The notes under the pieces: generated by a model
Seen by the model: only the letters and a program-made list of their open reading frames with translations
Database searches by the model: none
What the model was told of the DNA's origin: nothing
Shown: piece after piece, positions 44,526 to 54,080 of the stretch
Numbering within the stretch: the stretch's first letter is position 1
How the letters are laid out: every line of letters starts with the position of its first letter
Assembly: GCA_017504265.1 (NCBI GenBank)
Contig: JAFVRN010000015.1
Location: 62,001 to 126,000, forward strand
Direction: 5' to 3'
DNA length: 64,000 nt
Source of the DNA: Alistipes sp.
GTDB taxonomy: Bacteria > Bacteroidota > Bacteroidia > Bacteroidales > Rikenellaceae
Program-made: the position numbers and the translations under genes

Positions 44526-44554
44526 GAGGTTGACTATGCATCTTATAGATGTAA
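44526..44554 (+). terminator. Hairpin upstream of first GTPase gene
   Basis: A 10-bp perfect stem GAGGTTGACT / AGTCAACCTC with an inner ATGCATCT/AGATG pairing, then ATTTGTATTT. It may be a partial terminator that lowers expression of the GTPase genes. It overlaps the extended reading frame and supports a translation start at 44599. Confidence 0.5.
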
Positions 44555-44598
44555 AGTCAACCTCATTTGTATTTACACAACTTATACGATATTTAACG

Positions 44599-46395
44599 AT
44601 GCAGCCTAAAAACTTTATAGAAATCGCAGACTTTCTGAGAATAGATTCGATAAAAAAAGACATCAATTCATTATCGCCAAATGATAACGCAGAATTGTTT
44701 ATTCCACTAGTTGGCGAGTTTAATGCAGGAAAGACATCATTGCTAAATGCATTGTTAGAGTCTTGCCAGTTGCCGTGTTCTAATATACCAACTACATCTA
44801 CAATTTTTCAGATTAGATTCGGAAATGTAGAGCCTTCTGCGAAACTTATAAGAAGCACTGGTGAAGAGGTTGAGATTCTAGATATGCAAGAATTATCTAA
44901 GAATGAAACATACGATAATGTGGCGATGGTCTACATCAACGATACCTCTACATTAGTTCCTTCAAATATCGTATTAGTTGATAGCCCAGGTATATCATCA
45001 AACTTTATTGAACATACTCGTGCAATAGCTGATTTCATTCCTCATGCAGATGCTTTATTTGTTCTCGTTGACGCAAATACTGGAGGTATAACTCAGTCTC
45101 TGAAAGATTTCTTGAGGGTTTCAAAGGTTGTGGAGAAACCGAATTATCTAATTTTTACAAAGGCAGCCTTGCTGTCGCCAGAGTCAGTATGTTCAATAAA
45201 GAAAGCAAGCATTGCTCAAAACCAGTTCAATGAGGTTATATCTGTAGACGCATGCACAGGGAAATTGGATGAATTTTACGGTTTAATCTCAAAAGTCATT
45301 GAACAAAAGGATTCAATAATAGAAAATAGCAAAAATGCCAAGCTTGATTCAATTCGCCTGCAATTGGTTGAGTACCTAAAAGATTATATCCAAGCTTTAG
45401 ATTCCGAAGAGATTCATGCTCCATCGAGTATAGAGGCCGACTTAGAGCTGCTGAATGAAAATGTCAAGTGGGTACTTGGCGAAACTTCAAAAAGCACCAA
45501 AGCAACGGAGAAAGACATAATAGATGAATTTTCGTCTGAGATTTCAGCAAAGTTAGACCTTATCGTCCAGAAAAAAAGGGGAGATTATAACCTTGCTGCG
45601 AAAAACTCAATCGATGACGCTGCAAGATTCGTCTTTAACAAGTATAAGCAAAATATTCAAACAAGATTAAAGAATCTCCGCAGGACAATATCTAATTGGG
45701 AAGATTCCGATGAGTTGGTGTATTTAGTGAATGAAATATCAAAAATAGACATTTCAAAAATATCATCACCAGATTTGTTATTTGACCTTGATTTGAATTC
45801 CATAGGTCATGAGCATGATGGGACAATATCTAAAGGTGTAAAACTTCTTGCGGCAGCAGGAGTTGCAGTTGCGGCTGTATATACTGGCGGAGCTGCGGCT
45901 GGACCAGTATTGGCAAATATCGATACGATTGCAGATGTTGCTGACACTGTATCTGATATTGCAAGTATTCAATCAAACAGAGATACGGTTGACAAGATCT
46001 CGCGCACTGTAACAAAAGCCAAAGGTTTCTTTGAAAAGGCAACAAATGAGTACAATAGCATAGAAGAAGAGAATTTGCGCTATGGTAATCAATTTGGGTC
46101 AGACAGAGGTATTGTTGAGACGATAGTTGGTAATGTTACCGAATCTTTGAGTCGTCCCCAGAGAGTGCGTGCCATAAATGAGTATGTTGAAACAGTATTG
46201 ATTCCATCGTTTAAAAGACAAATTGCTCAGATTCGCGAAACTACGCTGCAATCCATAGAGACAATTATGTTAGATAAAGCGAATGAATTGGTAAACAACA
46301 AAAAGAAGTTGCTGCAATCTGCAAAAGAACAATGGGAGGAACGTTCTACAAATAAAGCAAAAGCACAAGAATATCTAATCGAATTAACAGCATAG
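44599..46395 (+). CDS. Dynamin-like GTPase 1
   Basis: 598 residues from ATG 44599 (the frame is open from 44524, but that part lies in a hairpin; ATG 44536 is an alternative). The GTPase G1 motif is GEFNAGKT (39-46), a G2 Thr lies in TTSTIF, and G3 is DSPG (128-131). At G4 the usual TKxD is TKAA (187-190), which is unusual. A helical middle and stalk follow. A Gly/Ala-rich hydrophobic stretch (~415-445, LLAAAGVAVAAVYTGGAAAG) could insert in membrane, as in bacterial dynamin-like proteins. First of three GTPases in the operon. Confidence 0.82.
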   Translation: MQPKNFIEIADFLRIDSIKKDINSLSPNDNAELFIPLVGEFNAGKTSLLNALLESCQLPCSNIPTTSTIFQIRFGNVEPSAKLIRSTGEEVEILDMQELSKNETYDNVAMVYINDTSTLVPSNIVLVDSPGISSNFIEHTRAIADFIPHADALFVLVDANTGGITQSLKDFLRVSKVVEKPNYLIFTKAALLSPESVCSIKKASIAQNQFNEVISVDACTGKLDEFYGLISKVIEQKDSIIENSKNAKLDSIRLQLVEYLKDYIQALDSEEIHAPSSIEADLELLNENVKWVLGETSKSTKATEKDIIDEFSSEISAKLDLIVQKKRGDYNLAAKNSIDDAARFVFNKYKQNIQTRLKNLRRTISNWEDSDELVYLVNEISKIDISKISSPDLLFDLDLNSIGHEHDGTISKGVKLLAAAGVAVAAVYTGGAAAGPVLANIDTIADVADTVSDIASIQSNRDTVDKISRTVTKAKGFFEKATNEYNSIEEENLRYGNQFGSDRGIVETIVGNVTESLSRPQRVRAINEYVETVLIPSFKRQIAQIRETTLQSIETIMLDKANELVNNKKKLLQSAKEQWEERSTNKAKAQEYLIELTA

Positions 46396-46397
46396 TT

Positions 46398-46694
46398 ATG
46401 GAAAAATATATAGTAGGGGCCGTCGTAGGTACAGTTGTAACCGCAATTGTATGTTCACTTATCAAGCGACCTAATAGCAGTCTTAATAATTGCAAGCTTG
46501 AGAATGAACAGCTAAAATCAAAGATAGTTAAACAAGAAAAGGAGAACGAGTACTTGAAGGGTGAAGTTGATAGGCAAAAAAGAAGTCTTCGTTCGGAACA
46601 AGAAAGGTATGACATTCTTAGGGATAAACATGAAACGGTTCAATCGGAGAATCTCAAGCTGAAAAAAATGATAAGTAAAATGCAATCTGAATAA
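46398..46694 (+). CDS. Membrane-anchored coiled-coil protein (98 aa)
   Basis: An N-terminal transmembrane helix (residues ~4-21, YIVGAVVGTVVTAIVCSLI) is followed by an almost continuous coiled coil (~33-98, NCKLENEQLKSKIVKQEKEN...). It lies 2 bases after GTPase 1 and 2 bases before the next gene, so it is translated together with them. It could act as a membrane tether or scaffold for the GTPases. No family is recognised. Confidence 0.68.
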   Translation: MEKYIVGAVVGTVVTAIVCSLIKRPNSSLNNCKLENEQLKSKIVKQEKENEYLKGEVDRQKRSLRSEQERYDILRDKHETVQSENLKLKKMISKMQSE

Positions 46695-46696
46695 TT

Positions 46697-47920
46697 ATGG
46701 CATCCACAAATACCGCTGGTTTAGAGCTTGCTTTTAACGAACTAATAGATGAGTTATCCAAGGTTCGTGATTTGGTGTCTCTCGCAGAATCATATAGAGA
46801 CAAAGCAGACATTGTAAGTTCCTCATTAGAGAGATTTCTAACTATCGCCAATCAGAAATGTGAAAGATTGGAAGAAACGGTATTTAATGAGAATGCTAAT
46901 ATATCTGAGATAATAAATAATATTAACACATTGCAATCTTCAATTAATTCACAGATTGAGTCAGTGAACTCAGAAATTGCGAGCTCGGTGTTAAGTATCA
47001 AAGAACTGCTTTCGCTATATAATGAGCGAATTGGTGGTATTAGCCAAGTAATAACTAGCAACCATAGTGAAAGCCTTGATAAGGTAAAAGAACTTTCAGA
47101 ATTATTAATACAACATCAATCTACCTGTCTAGAGAATATTGTTGCTACAATAGGTTCTGTAAAGACTCACATGTCTAATATTAAAGACATTCTATCCCCA
47201 ACTATTGAAGATTGTAAAAAGACTATAATAGAAACCGCGACTAATGTTTTATCAAAATTAGACACAAGTTCAAGTGACTTGTCAAAAAACATTGATGAGT
47301 CTAAGATGGAATTATTTAATCGTCTGTCAGAAGCGAGTAGTTCCATCTCTGTTACTCTTGAAAATGTAATTGCAGATTTATCTCATTCTAAAGAAGAAAT
47401 TATACAATCGGTTGGTAATGTAAACACTCAATTAAGCAAAGATATAACATCATTGTCCGAATTGGTTAAGTTCCAAGAACAATCAATTAAAAGGAACAAT
47501 GAAGGTATTTCTTCCGCTGTCGAATTAATTAAAGAATCGATAAAGAGTATATCAAATTCCCGTGATATATTAATGAACGAGATTTCAATACGCTCTGACA
47601 AACTAATCGATTTGTTTAATAAGCAGTCTGGGAGTATTGCCTCTACGAAAGAATTGATAACTCAACATATCAACTCTGTTCAGAAAGATTTTCGGGATCA
47701 AAATTCGCAGTTAAAAGAATATCTAACCAGTGAAATTAAAAATCTACATACGACCCACAATGGTATAAACAATAATATTAGTAACCTTGAGGAAAAACTT
47801 CTTGATAGTTTGGCCCAATTATCAGAAAAGATTGATCAGAACAATAAGGCAAATAAAATTCTTTTAACAATTATTATTGTTCTATTGTCAATTTATATTC
47901 TATGCTCAATATGTCTGTAA
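46697..47920 (+). CDS. Tail-anchored long coiled-coil protein
   Basis: 407 residues, almost entirely heptad-rich helix (many Ser/Asn/Glu/Lys), ending in a transmembrane helix at ~386-405 (ILLTIIIVLLSIYILCSICL). There is no N-terminal signal, so the coiled coil should be cytoplasmic and anchored at its C-terminus. This resembles the design of methyl-accepting or tethering coiled coils, but no signalling motif is seen. Flanked by dynamin-like GTPase genes within 2 bases on each side. Confidence 0.7.
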   Translation: MASTNTAGLELAFNELIDELSKVRDLVSLAESYRDKADIVSSSLERFLTIANQKCERLEETVFNENANISEIINNINTLQSSINSQIESVNSEIASSVLSIKELLSLYNERIGGISQVITSNHSESLDKVKELSELLIQHQSTCLENIVATIGSVKTHMSNIKDILSPTIEDCKKTIIETATNVLSKLDTSSSDLSKNIDESKMELFNRLSEASSSISVTLENVIADLSHSKEEIIQSVGNVNTQLSKDITSLSELVKFQEQSIKRNNEGISSAVELIKESIKSISNSRDILMNEISIRSDKLIDLFNKQSGSIASTKELITQHINSVQKDFRDQNSQLKEYLTSEIKNLHTTHNGINNNISNLEEKLLDSLAQLSEKIDQNNKANKILLTIIIVLLSIYILCSICL

Positions 47921-47921
47921 T

Positions 47922-49619
47922 ATGGATGATTTAAGGAATAATCCCGCGCCAGAGTGGGTACAAAATATAAAGACAGCTTTTGCAAATTTAATTGTGAAAG
48001 TCAAGGAGCATGATGACTTTGTTACAACGATTGAACAATCGGATAAAGCTCTGCTGTCCCAACAAAACGAGGAACTCCTGAAAAGAAATAAGCGAGCAGA
48101 AAGGGATATAGAGGATTTACAAATTGAATTGGAAGAAATTGAAGAAGAAACTAGAGCTAAAGAGAAAAAGGCTCAGAAGCAGATATTAGATAGTATAAAG
48201 CAACAAGAACTAACTCAAGAAGAACTTTTAGCAAGCCAGAGACAGTGCGCAGAAAAGGAGAATAGCCTTAAGGACTTGACGAGGTCAATGAATTTTATGC
48301 GAGAAATACTTTCTGCCAAAGTAGCATCTGATAGCGGCACCAAAACTCTTTATAAAAGAATTGAAGATTTAGCAGAATTTATCTCGATAGATTTATTTGA
48401 TTCTATTAAGCATCTTAGAGTATTAAAACTGATTAACACTACAATTGACGATAGATTTTTTAAAGAATGGTTAAGCCGATGGATTGTCAATGAAAGGAAA
48501 AATTGGATTAAAAACAAAACTACAATTGCTTTTGTCGGTGAATTTTCATCCGGAAAGACTTCAATAATTAACCTAATTCTCACTAATGGACATAAGGGTA
48601 AGAACCTTTTGTCTGTGGATAACTCTGTAACCACTGCAATTCCTACTTATATCTCTAATGCGTCCGAAGAGAAATACAGATTTTTTTCCTCAGATGAAAA
48701 ACTTAAAGAAATAAGTAAAGAAACATTTTATAGTATTGATAAAAAAGTCATTGACAGAATTGGTTCCTTATCATCTCTTGTCAAATACTTTGTTATGACA
48801 TATAATAATCCGGGACTTACCGCAATAAGCATTTTGGATACTCCTGGATTTAGTTCTAATGATGAAGAAGATGGCAGAAGAACCATTAGTGTGATTAATG
48901 AATGTGATGCTTTGTTTTGGGTTATAGATGTAAATGCGGGAGAGATTTCTGCGTCATCGGTAAAGACGCTAAGGGAACATCTGAAAAAAGACTTATACAT
49001 TATTCTCAACAAGATTGATACAAAGTCTATACAAAGCGTTAATGATGTCAAAAAAAAAGTTGAAAACACTCTGAAGGATAATAACATAAAATATAAGGAA
49101 GTAATCCTATTTTCAAAAGAGACTTCTGACATTAAGGATATTCTAAACATAGTAAAAGCTATTGAACACAACGATGATCAAGATGCATTTTTACTTAACA
49201 TTATAGCTGAATTAGATAGAATCATAGGAGAGTTAGAAACGAAAGTATTTGAATTGCAGGAACAACTTAACGAAAAGAATATCGAACTAATTAAAATTCG
49301 TGGAAATTTTGAGAATGCTCTTACCTTTATTAGTGACGCAAGTGAGGACACTTCCGATTTGCCCACATTGAAGGAAAGATTTTTCGGTTCTGATTACTAT
49401 AAGATGACAAAAGAGCAATATAAATCTTTTAGCAATCATTTAACAACAATACAAAAATACGTTGATATTGCTAACGATTTATTTGATAAGATGAGTCATA
49501 ACGAGACTGCAAAAGAGTCGTATAATAGCCAATATGTGAGAGCTAATAATATTTTACAAAAACTGAAGGATTCTAGAAAAGATATTGTTACACAGATAAA
49601 TAATTTATACAATGAGTAA
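47922..49619 (+). CDS. Dynamin-like GTPase 2
   Basis: 565 residues from ATG 47922 (the frame is open from 47877 but overlaps the upstream gene). A long N-terminal coiled coil (~35-130) precedes the GTPase domain. G1 is GEFSSGKT (206-213), G2 a Thr in VTTAIPT, G3 DTPG (306-309) and G4 NKID (363-366); all motifs are intact. The C-terminal coiled coil (~425-565) is a stalk candidate. No clear transmembrane segment. Its last 8 bases overlap the start of GTPase 3, so the two are coupled, as expected for partners that form a hetero-complex. Confidence 0.85.
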   Translation: MDDLRNNPAPEWVQNIKTAFANLIVKVKEHDDFVTTIEQSDKALLSQQNEELLKRNKRAERDIEDLQIELEEIEEETRAKEKKAQKQILDSIKQQELTQEELLASQRQCAEKENSLKDLTRSMNFMREILSAKVASDSGTKTLYKRIEDLAEFISIDLFDSIKHLRVLKLINTTIDDRFFKEWLSRWIVNERKNWIKNKTTIAFVGEFSSGKTSIINLILTNGHKGKNLLSVDNSVTTAIPTYISNASEEKYRFFSSDEKLKEISKETFYSIDKKVIDRIGSLSSLVKYFVMTYNNPGLTAISILDTPGFSSNDEEDGRRTISVINECDALFWVIDVNAGEISASSVKTLREHLKKDLYIILNKIDTKSIQSVNDVKKKVENTLKDNNIKYKEVILFSKETSDIKDILNIVKAIEHNDDQDAFLLNIIAELDRIIGELETKVFELQEQLNEKNIELIKIRGNFENALTFISDASEDTSDLPTLKERFFGSDYYKMTKEQYKSFSNHLTTIQKYVDIANDLFDKMSHNETAKESYNSQYVRANNILQKLKDSRKDIVTQINNLYNE

Positions 49620-51678
49620 TATATTCACAGAATACCAATCCCAAAAGGACAAGCTATATTTGATTATCAACAAAGCTCGGGAATACGAATGGCTTAATGA
49701 TAATGAAGTAGAAACTTTAATTGAGAAATTGGATAATGACATATTGAGAATAGGCGTAATCGGTCAAATGAAGTGTGGCAAATCCACATATCTCAATTCA
49801 CTTATTTTTGGGAACGATGTACTACCGTCATCTGCAACCCCTATGACAGCAGCTTTATCTGTTGTGACATATGGAGAAACTGCAAGGATTGAAGTCGAAT
49901 TTTATTCAGAAGATGATTGGAAAGAACAAATCAAACTCTCCCAACAGCAATTTGACGAAAATTCATATGATGAATTCAATCTAAGAGTCAAGTCTGCAAA
50001 AGAACTTGTAAGGTATTCCACAAGATTGGGAAATTCATTGGACTCTCTACTAGGAACCCGTAAGCAAGATAGCTTAGAGAATTTGGAAGATTATGTTGGG
50101 AGCAAAGGAAAGTTTGTTTCTATTGTGAAACTAGTGAAGATACATTATCCGTTAGAATACTTAAAAGGTGTTGAAATAGTCGATACCCCTGGATTTAACG
50201 ACCCGATACAATCGCGCGAAGCAAGAACTTCTGAATTTCTGAAGACTGCTGACGCTGTTGTTATGCTAATATATGCAGGAAAGCCTTTCTCTTTGGATGA
50301 TAAATCCATATTGTTCAATAATGTTCGTAAATGTGGTATTGGAAAGGTCGTTATAGGTGTAAATAAATATGATATTCCATATGGTCAGGGAGACACTATG
50401 GAGAAAATTGCTCAGGATGTTAGAAATGCAATTCGCGAAAGCGCTGTTGAATTTAAGGATTATACAATTGATGAAATTGTTCAATCTGCAAATCCAATCC
50501 CATTTTCAGCAGAGATGGCGCTAATTTCTCAATATCCTATGAGTAAAATATTAGAGGATAATGAACATAGAACAATGTGGGAGAGATGTGCCGTTCGCGA
50601 CAATCGATTATTTGACAATATTACAAGTCCACAACAGCTATATGAATTGAGCAATGTTAAAGAGCTCAATGATTCAATTATGCATCTAATAACTCAGGAT
50701 AAAACGCTAATTCGTCTAAAAAAGATAGAATCAGTTATTGTTGAGAAAGGTAATGATATTTTGGCTCAAACCATTAAGGATTTAGAGCATAAGAAGCACA
50801 CATTAAGACTATTAAATGCCCCTAACGAGGAATTAGAAGATATGCTCCATGATCTATCTGCCGCGAAACGAACCATAACTAGAAAGATCGAAAATCTTGA
50901 ATTAGATTTAGAAGAGTATTTCAGTGACTTTATTCAAGAAACAGGAGAAGAATTAGAAGACTTGTTTGATAATTCCTGCAAGAAGTGTATTGGTTTTGTT
51001 GATAATATTGGTTTAACAGAATCAATAGACCAGTTAGTTAACAAAATTCAGATTGAATTTTATGGCACAGATAAATCTTTGACTCGTAAACTGAATCGTA
51101 GTGTAAAGACATTAAAAGAGAATATTAATATACGTATAGTAGAATTTTTAAATAGCTTATCAAGAACCATTGGACGCGCTTTGCCTGATTTTGATTGTGA
51201 CGGATTTGTTAACTCTCTTAGAAAGCAGTTGCAAATAACTGCGTCATTTGAGGATATGTTTAAGGAAGATGAAAATGAGGATTACACGCTCTTAAACTTT
51301 TTAGGGGATATAATGTCCGGATTCTTTGAAGGTTATCTGAATGTGTTAACTTTAGGATATTATGAACGTATACAAGCCAAAAATAAAATCAGAGAAGGCA
51401 TAAGCTCATTAATGGCACAATTTAATATAAGACCATCATTAGAAGCTACACTCAAAAATAAAGAAGACATAATCAAGCAAATTAATCAAGCCTGTTTTGA
51501 GGACTTAATCAATCCTATTGAGACAATGATCAACAATACAAACAATGATATTGATCAAAAAGAGGAACAAATCAAAACTTTAACAAGCGATATCTCGAGT
51601 TTGGAGCTAAAGAAATCAAGATTGGAAGAAGAATACGATATAGTTAAAAGTATGGTGGCAGAATGTTATTTAAACTAA
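49612..51678 (+). CDS. Dynamin-like GTPase 3
   Basis: 688 residues. The GTPase domain is near the N-terminus: G1 GQMKCGKS (51-58), G2 Thr in TPMTAAL, G3 DTPG (191-194), G4 NKYD (251-254). A helical stalk (~365-560) is followed by a hydrophobic/amphipathic stretch (~558-580, FLGDIMSGFFEGYLNVLTLG) that could be the membrane paddle, then a final coiled coil. Its domain order differs from GTPase 2, which keeps its coiled coil in front, so the two are not recent duplicates. It overlaps GTPase 2 by 8 bases. Confidence 0.85.
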   Translation: MSNIFTEYQSQKDKLYLIINKAREYEWLNDNEVETLIEKLDNDILRIGVIGQMKCGKSTYLNSLIFGNDVLPSSATPMTAALSVVTYGETARIEVEFYSEDDWKEQIKLSQQQFDENSYDEFNLRVKSAKELVRYSTRLGNSLDSLLGTRKQDSLENLEDYVGSKGKFVSIVKLVKIHYPLEYLKGVEIVDTPGFNDPIQSREARTSEFLKTADAVVMLIYAGKPFSLDDKSILFNNVRKCGIGKVVIGVNKYDIPYGQGDTMEKIAQDVRNAIRESAVEFKDYTIDEIVQSANPIPFSAEMALISQYPMSKILEDNEHRTMWERCAVRDNRLFDNITSPQQLYELSNVKELNDSIMHLITQDKTLIRLKKIESVIVEKGNDILAQTIKDLEHKKHTLRLLNAPNEELEDMLHDLSAAKRTITRKIENLELDLEEYFSDFIQETGEELEDLFDNSCKKCIGFVDNIGLTESIDQLVNKIQIEFYGTDKSLTRKLNRSVKTLKENINIRIVEFLNSLSRTIGRALPDFDCDGFVNSLRKQLQITASFEDMFKEDENEDYTLLNFLGDIMSGFFEGYLNVLTLGYYERIQAKNKIREGISSLMAQFNIRPSLEATLKNKEDIIKQINQACFEDLINPIETMINNTNNDIDQKEEQIKTLTSDISSLELKKSRLEEEYDIVKSMVAECYLN

Positions 51679-51703
51679 TGTCAAACATTAAAGTATTAGT
51701 TAT

Positions 51704-52201
51704 ATGAGTTTTAAAGGAACATTTACGAGAATTGAAAGTAAAAGGTTAGCAGGTTGCATTGTAATATCGTTTTCTTTGAAGTGTACCAACCTTATGTTCG
51801 GAGAAACAGTTGATATCGCAATCTTCCCGTCTAACGGTGGGCAACCGTGGTATTTCCGAGACTTGAAGTTCAAAGCTGGTGAAACATATGTATTCAACTT
51901 TGATACTGTAGACTGGAACTGGTGCCAAGGGGATTGGGCTGCGATTGTCGGCAAGAATGATAAAATAATTGAAAGGTGGCCTTTGCAACTCAAAGAATAT
52001 AAACCTGGAGAATGCCCTTCTTGTCACGGCACACATAAATGCCGTGCCTGCAATGGTCAAGGCTTTATATACCCAAAAGGTGAAACTTGGAACTACCAGC
52101 GTTGCCATCAATGTGGTGGTACCGGCATTTGCCAGACATGCTATGTTCCCAGAAGAGGTGGTGGATATGGAGGCGGTCCGTCAGGTTTGAAGCCTTTCTA
52201 A
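51704..52201 (+). CDS. Protein with DnaJ-type zinc fingers, copy 1
   Basis: 165 residues. The N-terminal ~100-residue beta-rich domain is unknown to me. It has the motif FNFDTVDWNWCQGDW and is shared with the next gene. The C-terminal part has two CxxC-x5-CxxC groups (C104, C107, C113, C116 and C134, C137, C143, C146: CPSCHGTHKCRACNGQG and CHQCGGTGICQTC), which resembles the DnaJ central zinc domain. A Gly-rich tail (RRGGGYGGGPSG) ends the protein. There is no J domain, so it is not a classical Hsp40. It may bind client proteins or RNA. Confidence 0.75.
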   Translation: MSFKGTFTRIESKRLAGCIVISFSLKCTNLMFGETVDIAIFPSNGGQPWYFRDLKFKAGETYVFNFDTVDWNWCQGDWAAIVGKNDKIIERWPLQLKEYKPGECPSCHGTHKCRACNGQGFIYPKGETWNYQRCHQCGGTGICQTCYVPRRGGGYGGGPSGLKPF

Positions 52202-52216
52202 AAATTGTTGCAAGTT

Positions 52217-52942
52217 ATGAACCTTAAAGGAGAATTTTCTTGGATACAGAGCCTACGACTTGGTGGTAGAAAAGCCATTTCGTTTACATTAAAATGTACG
52301 AATCTACTATACGATGAAACATTTAATGCCGCGATATTAGATGGTTCAGGATCTTTGCAGCCTCTTTACTTCACAAATCAGTCTATCCCTGCTAGAAAAT
52401 CTCTTAGATTTGATTACGACACAGTGGGCTGGGATTGGTGCCAAGGAGATAAATTTGTGATTCTGGACAATAAAGGCAAGATTAAGGCTGAATGGGTGGT
52501 AAATATGAGAACATATGCATACGGAGAATGTCCGACTTGCCACGGTACTCATCGATGTCCTCAATGTTCTGGTAGTGGTCGCATCACTGATAGGCACACT
52601 CATATGATTGAAACTTGTCAGTCTTGTGCTGGAAGTGGGCAGTGTCAAACTTGTTATCTACCAGTTAGAGGCAACTCAAACATTGGTCAACCTATGGGTT
52701 TTGACCAAAGAACTAATAACGCAGAGACTTCAAAACAAAGGCGTATTGCAGCTATTAATAGCCGCATATATGAGTTGCAGTCAAAAATTGAGAAAATTGA
52801 ATGGGACTTAAGAATAATGAAACTTAAAGACCATTCATATAGCTCCCATATGACATACACCTCGATTTTGCAGTTGAAATTTACATATGAGCAACAGCTA
52901 ATTAAATTGCAATCTGAATTGCGACAACTCGAATTAATGTAG
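52217..52942 (+). CDS. Protein with DnaJ-type zinc fingers, copy 2
   Basis: 241 residues from ATG 52217. Same design as the preceding protein: a shared N-terminal domain (FDYDTVGWDWCQGD) and the same eight-cysteine pattern at nearly identical positions (C105, C108, C114, C117; C134, C137, C143, C146). It then continues with a C-terminal coiled coil (~170-241) instead of the Gly-rich tail. A tandem duplication that has diverged at the C-terminus. Only 15 bases separate the genes. Confidence 0.75.
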   Translation: MNLKGEFSWIQSLRLGGRKAISFTLKCTNLLYDETFNAAILDGSGSLQPLYFTNQSIPARKSLRFDYDTVGWDWCQGDKFVILDNKGKIKAEWVVNMRTYAYGECPTCHGTHRCPQCSGSGRITDRHTHMIETCQSCAGSGQCQTCYLPVRGNSNIGQPMGFDQRTNNAETSKQRRIAAINSRIYELQSKIEKIEWDLRIMKLKDHSYSSHMTYTSILQLKFTYEQQLIKLQSELRQLELM

Positions 52943-52998
52943 TCAGCAATTTGATAGAAATAAAGTATAAGACCGTTCATTTGAAATAAACAACTACT

Positions 52999-54069
52999 AT
53001 GACCAAAGACGCGATAGACCAAATATTTGATAGAGCTCGTCACGGAGATGTCTTTGCCCAGGCACTTATGGGGCAGCTACTCTGTGAGGGCAAATATGTA
53101 CAACAAGATAGGCAGAACGGCATTGGTTGGCTCAGAAATGCTGCGCAGTGCAATTGTTTGTACGCAAGAGAGCTCATAAATGAGTATTTGAGTGCTCCTA
53201 TGCAGGAACAAGTGCATACTCCCCAGAATACAAATAGCACACAAAGGCCTAATACAACGGAGGGCAATCCTGATGTAGATAATCTTGCTGAGCTAAAATC
53301 CTTGATAGGTCTTGAGCGTGTAAAGCAAGATGTGGATTCATTGCGCAACCTTATCAAGATTCAGACGATGCGTAAGCAGCAAGGACTCCCCAATACTTCG
53401 GTATCATACCATTGTGTGTTCTCTGGCAATCCAGGTACGGGCAAGACCACGGTAGCTCGCATTGTGGCAGGTATCTACAAGGAACTCGGCATCTTGAAAA
53501 AGGGGCATCTTGTGGAGGTTGATCGTTCTAAACTTGTTGGAGAATATGTGGGTCAAACTGCACCAAAGACCAACAAGGTGATAGATGAGGCCCTTGATGG
53601 CGTTCTATTTATTGACGAGGCATACTCACTTGTTGGCGAGGGAAGCGATTATGGTGCCGAGGCTATTGCAACTTTGCTCAAGCGTATGGAGGATGACCGT
53701 GACCGATTGGTTGTGATTCTTGCCGGTTATACGAATGAGATTAAGGAGTTTATTGATTCTAACCCAGGTCTCCAATCTCGCTTTAACCGCTACATTCAGT
53801 TTGACGACTACTCAACGGAGGAGTTAACTGAGATTTTCAAACGCAACTTGCGCAAGTCGAGATACAAGATTAAGCGTGACGCCTTCGAAGAGTTACAGAG
53901 TGTCATCGAGCGTGCAGTTGCCTCACGCGACAAAAACTTCGGTAATGCACGATATGTACGCAACCTTTTTGAGAAGGTTGTTCAGAATCAGGCTAACCGA
54001 TTGGCAAGAATGGAGAGTATTGATAATGATGAGTTGAGTATAATTACTCGAGAGGATATTAACTTCTAA
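52999..54069 (+). CDS. CbxX/SpoVK-type AAA+ ATPase with Sel1-like N-terminus
   Basis: 356 residues. Residues ~10-62 look like a Sel1/TPR repeat pair (GDVFAQALMGQLLCEGKYV ... AIGWLRNAAQ-like). A linker follows, then a CbxX/CfxQ-type AAA+ module: LKSLIGLERVKQDV, Walker A GNPGTGKT (143-150), pore/adjacent motif VGEYVGQTAPKTNKV, Walker B LFIDEAY (203-209), and arginine-finger region PGLQSRFNRYIQF. Relatives include Rubisco activase CbxX, SpoVK and the EccA of type VII secretion. It is richer in GC and in host-like codons than the GTPase genes around it, which hints at a separate origin. Confidence 0.87.
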   Translation: MTKDAIDQIFDRARHGDVFAQALMGQLLCEGKYVQQDRQNGIGWLRNAAQCNCLYARELINEYLSAPMQEQVHTPQNTNSTQRPNTTEGNPDVDNLAELKSLIGLERVKQDVDSLRNLIKIQTMRKQQGLPNTSVSYHCVFSGNPGTGKTTVARIVAGIYKELGILKKGHLVEVDRSKLVGEYVGQTAPKTNKVIDEALDGVLFIDEAYSLVGEGSDYGAEAIATLLKRMEDDRDRLVVILAGYTNEIKEFIDSNPGLQSRFNRYIQFDDYSTEELTEIFKRNLRKSRYKIKRDAFEELQSVIERAVASRDKNFGNARYVRNLFEKVVQNQANRLARMESIDNDELSIITREDINF

Positions 54070-54080
54070 CACGAACTACT

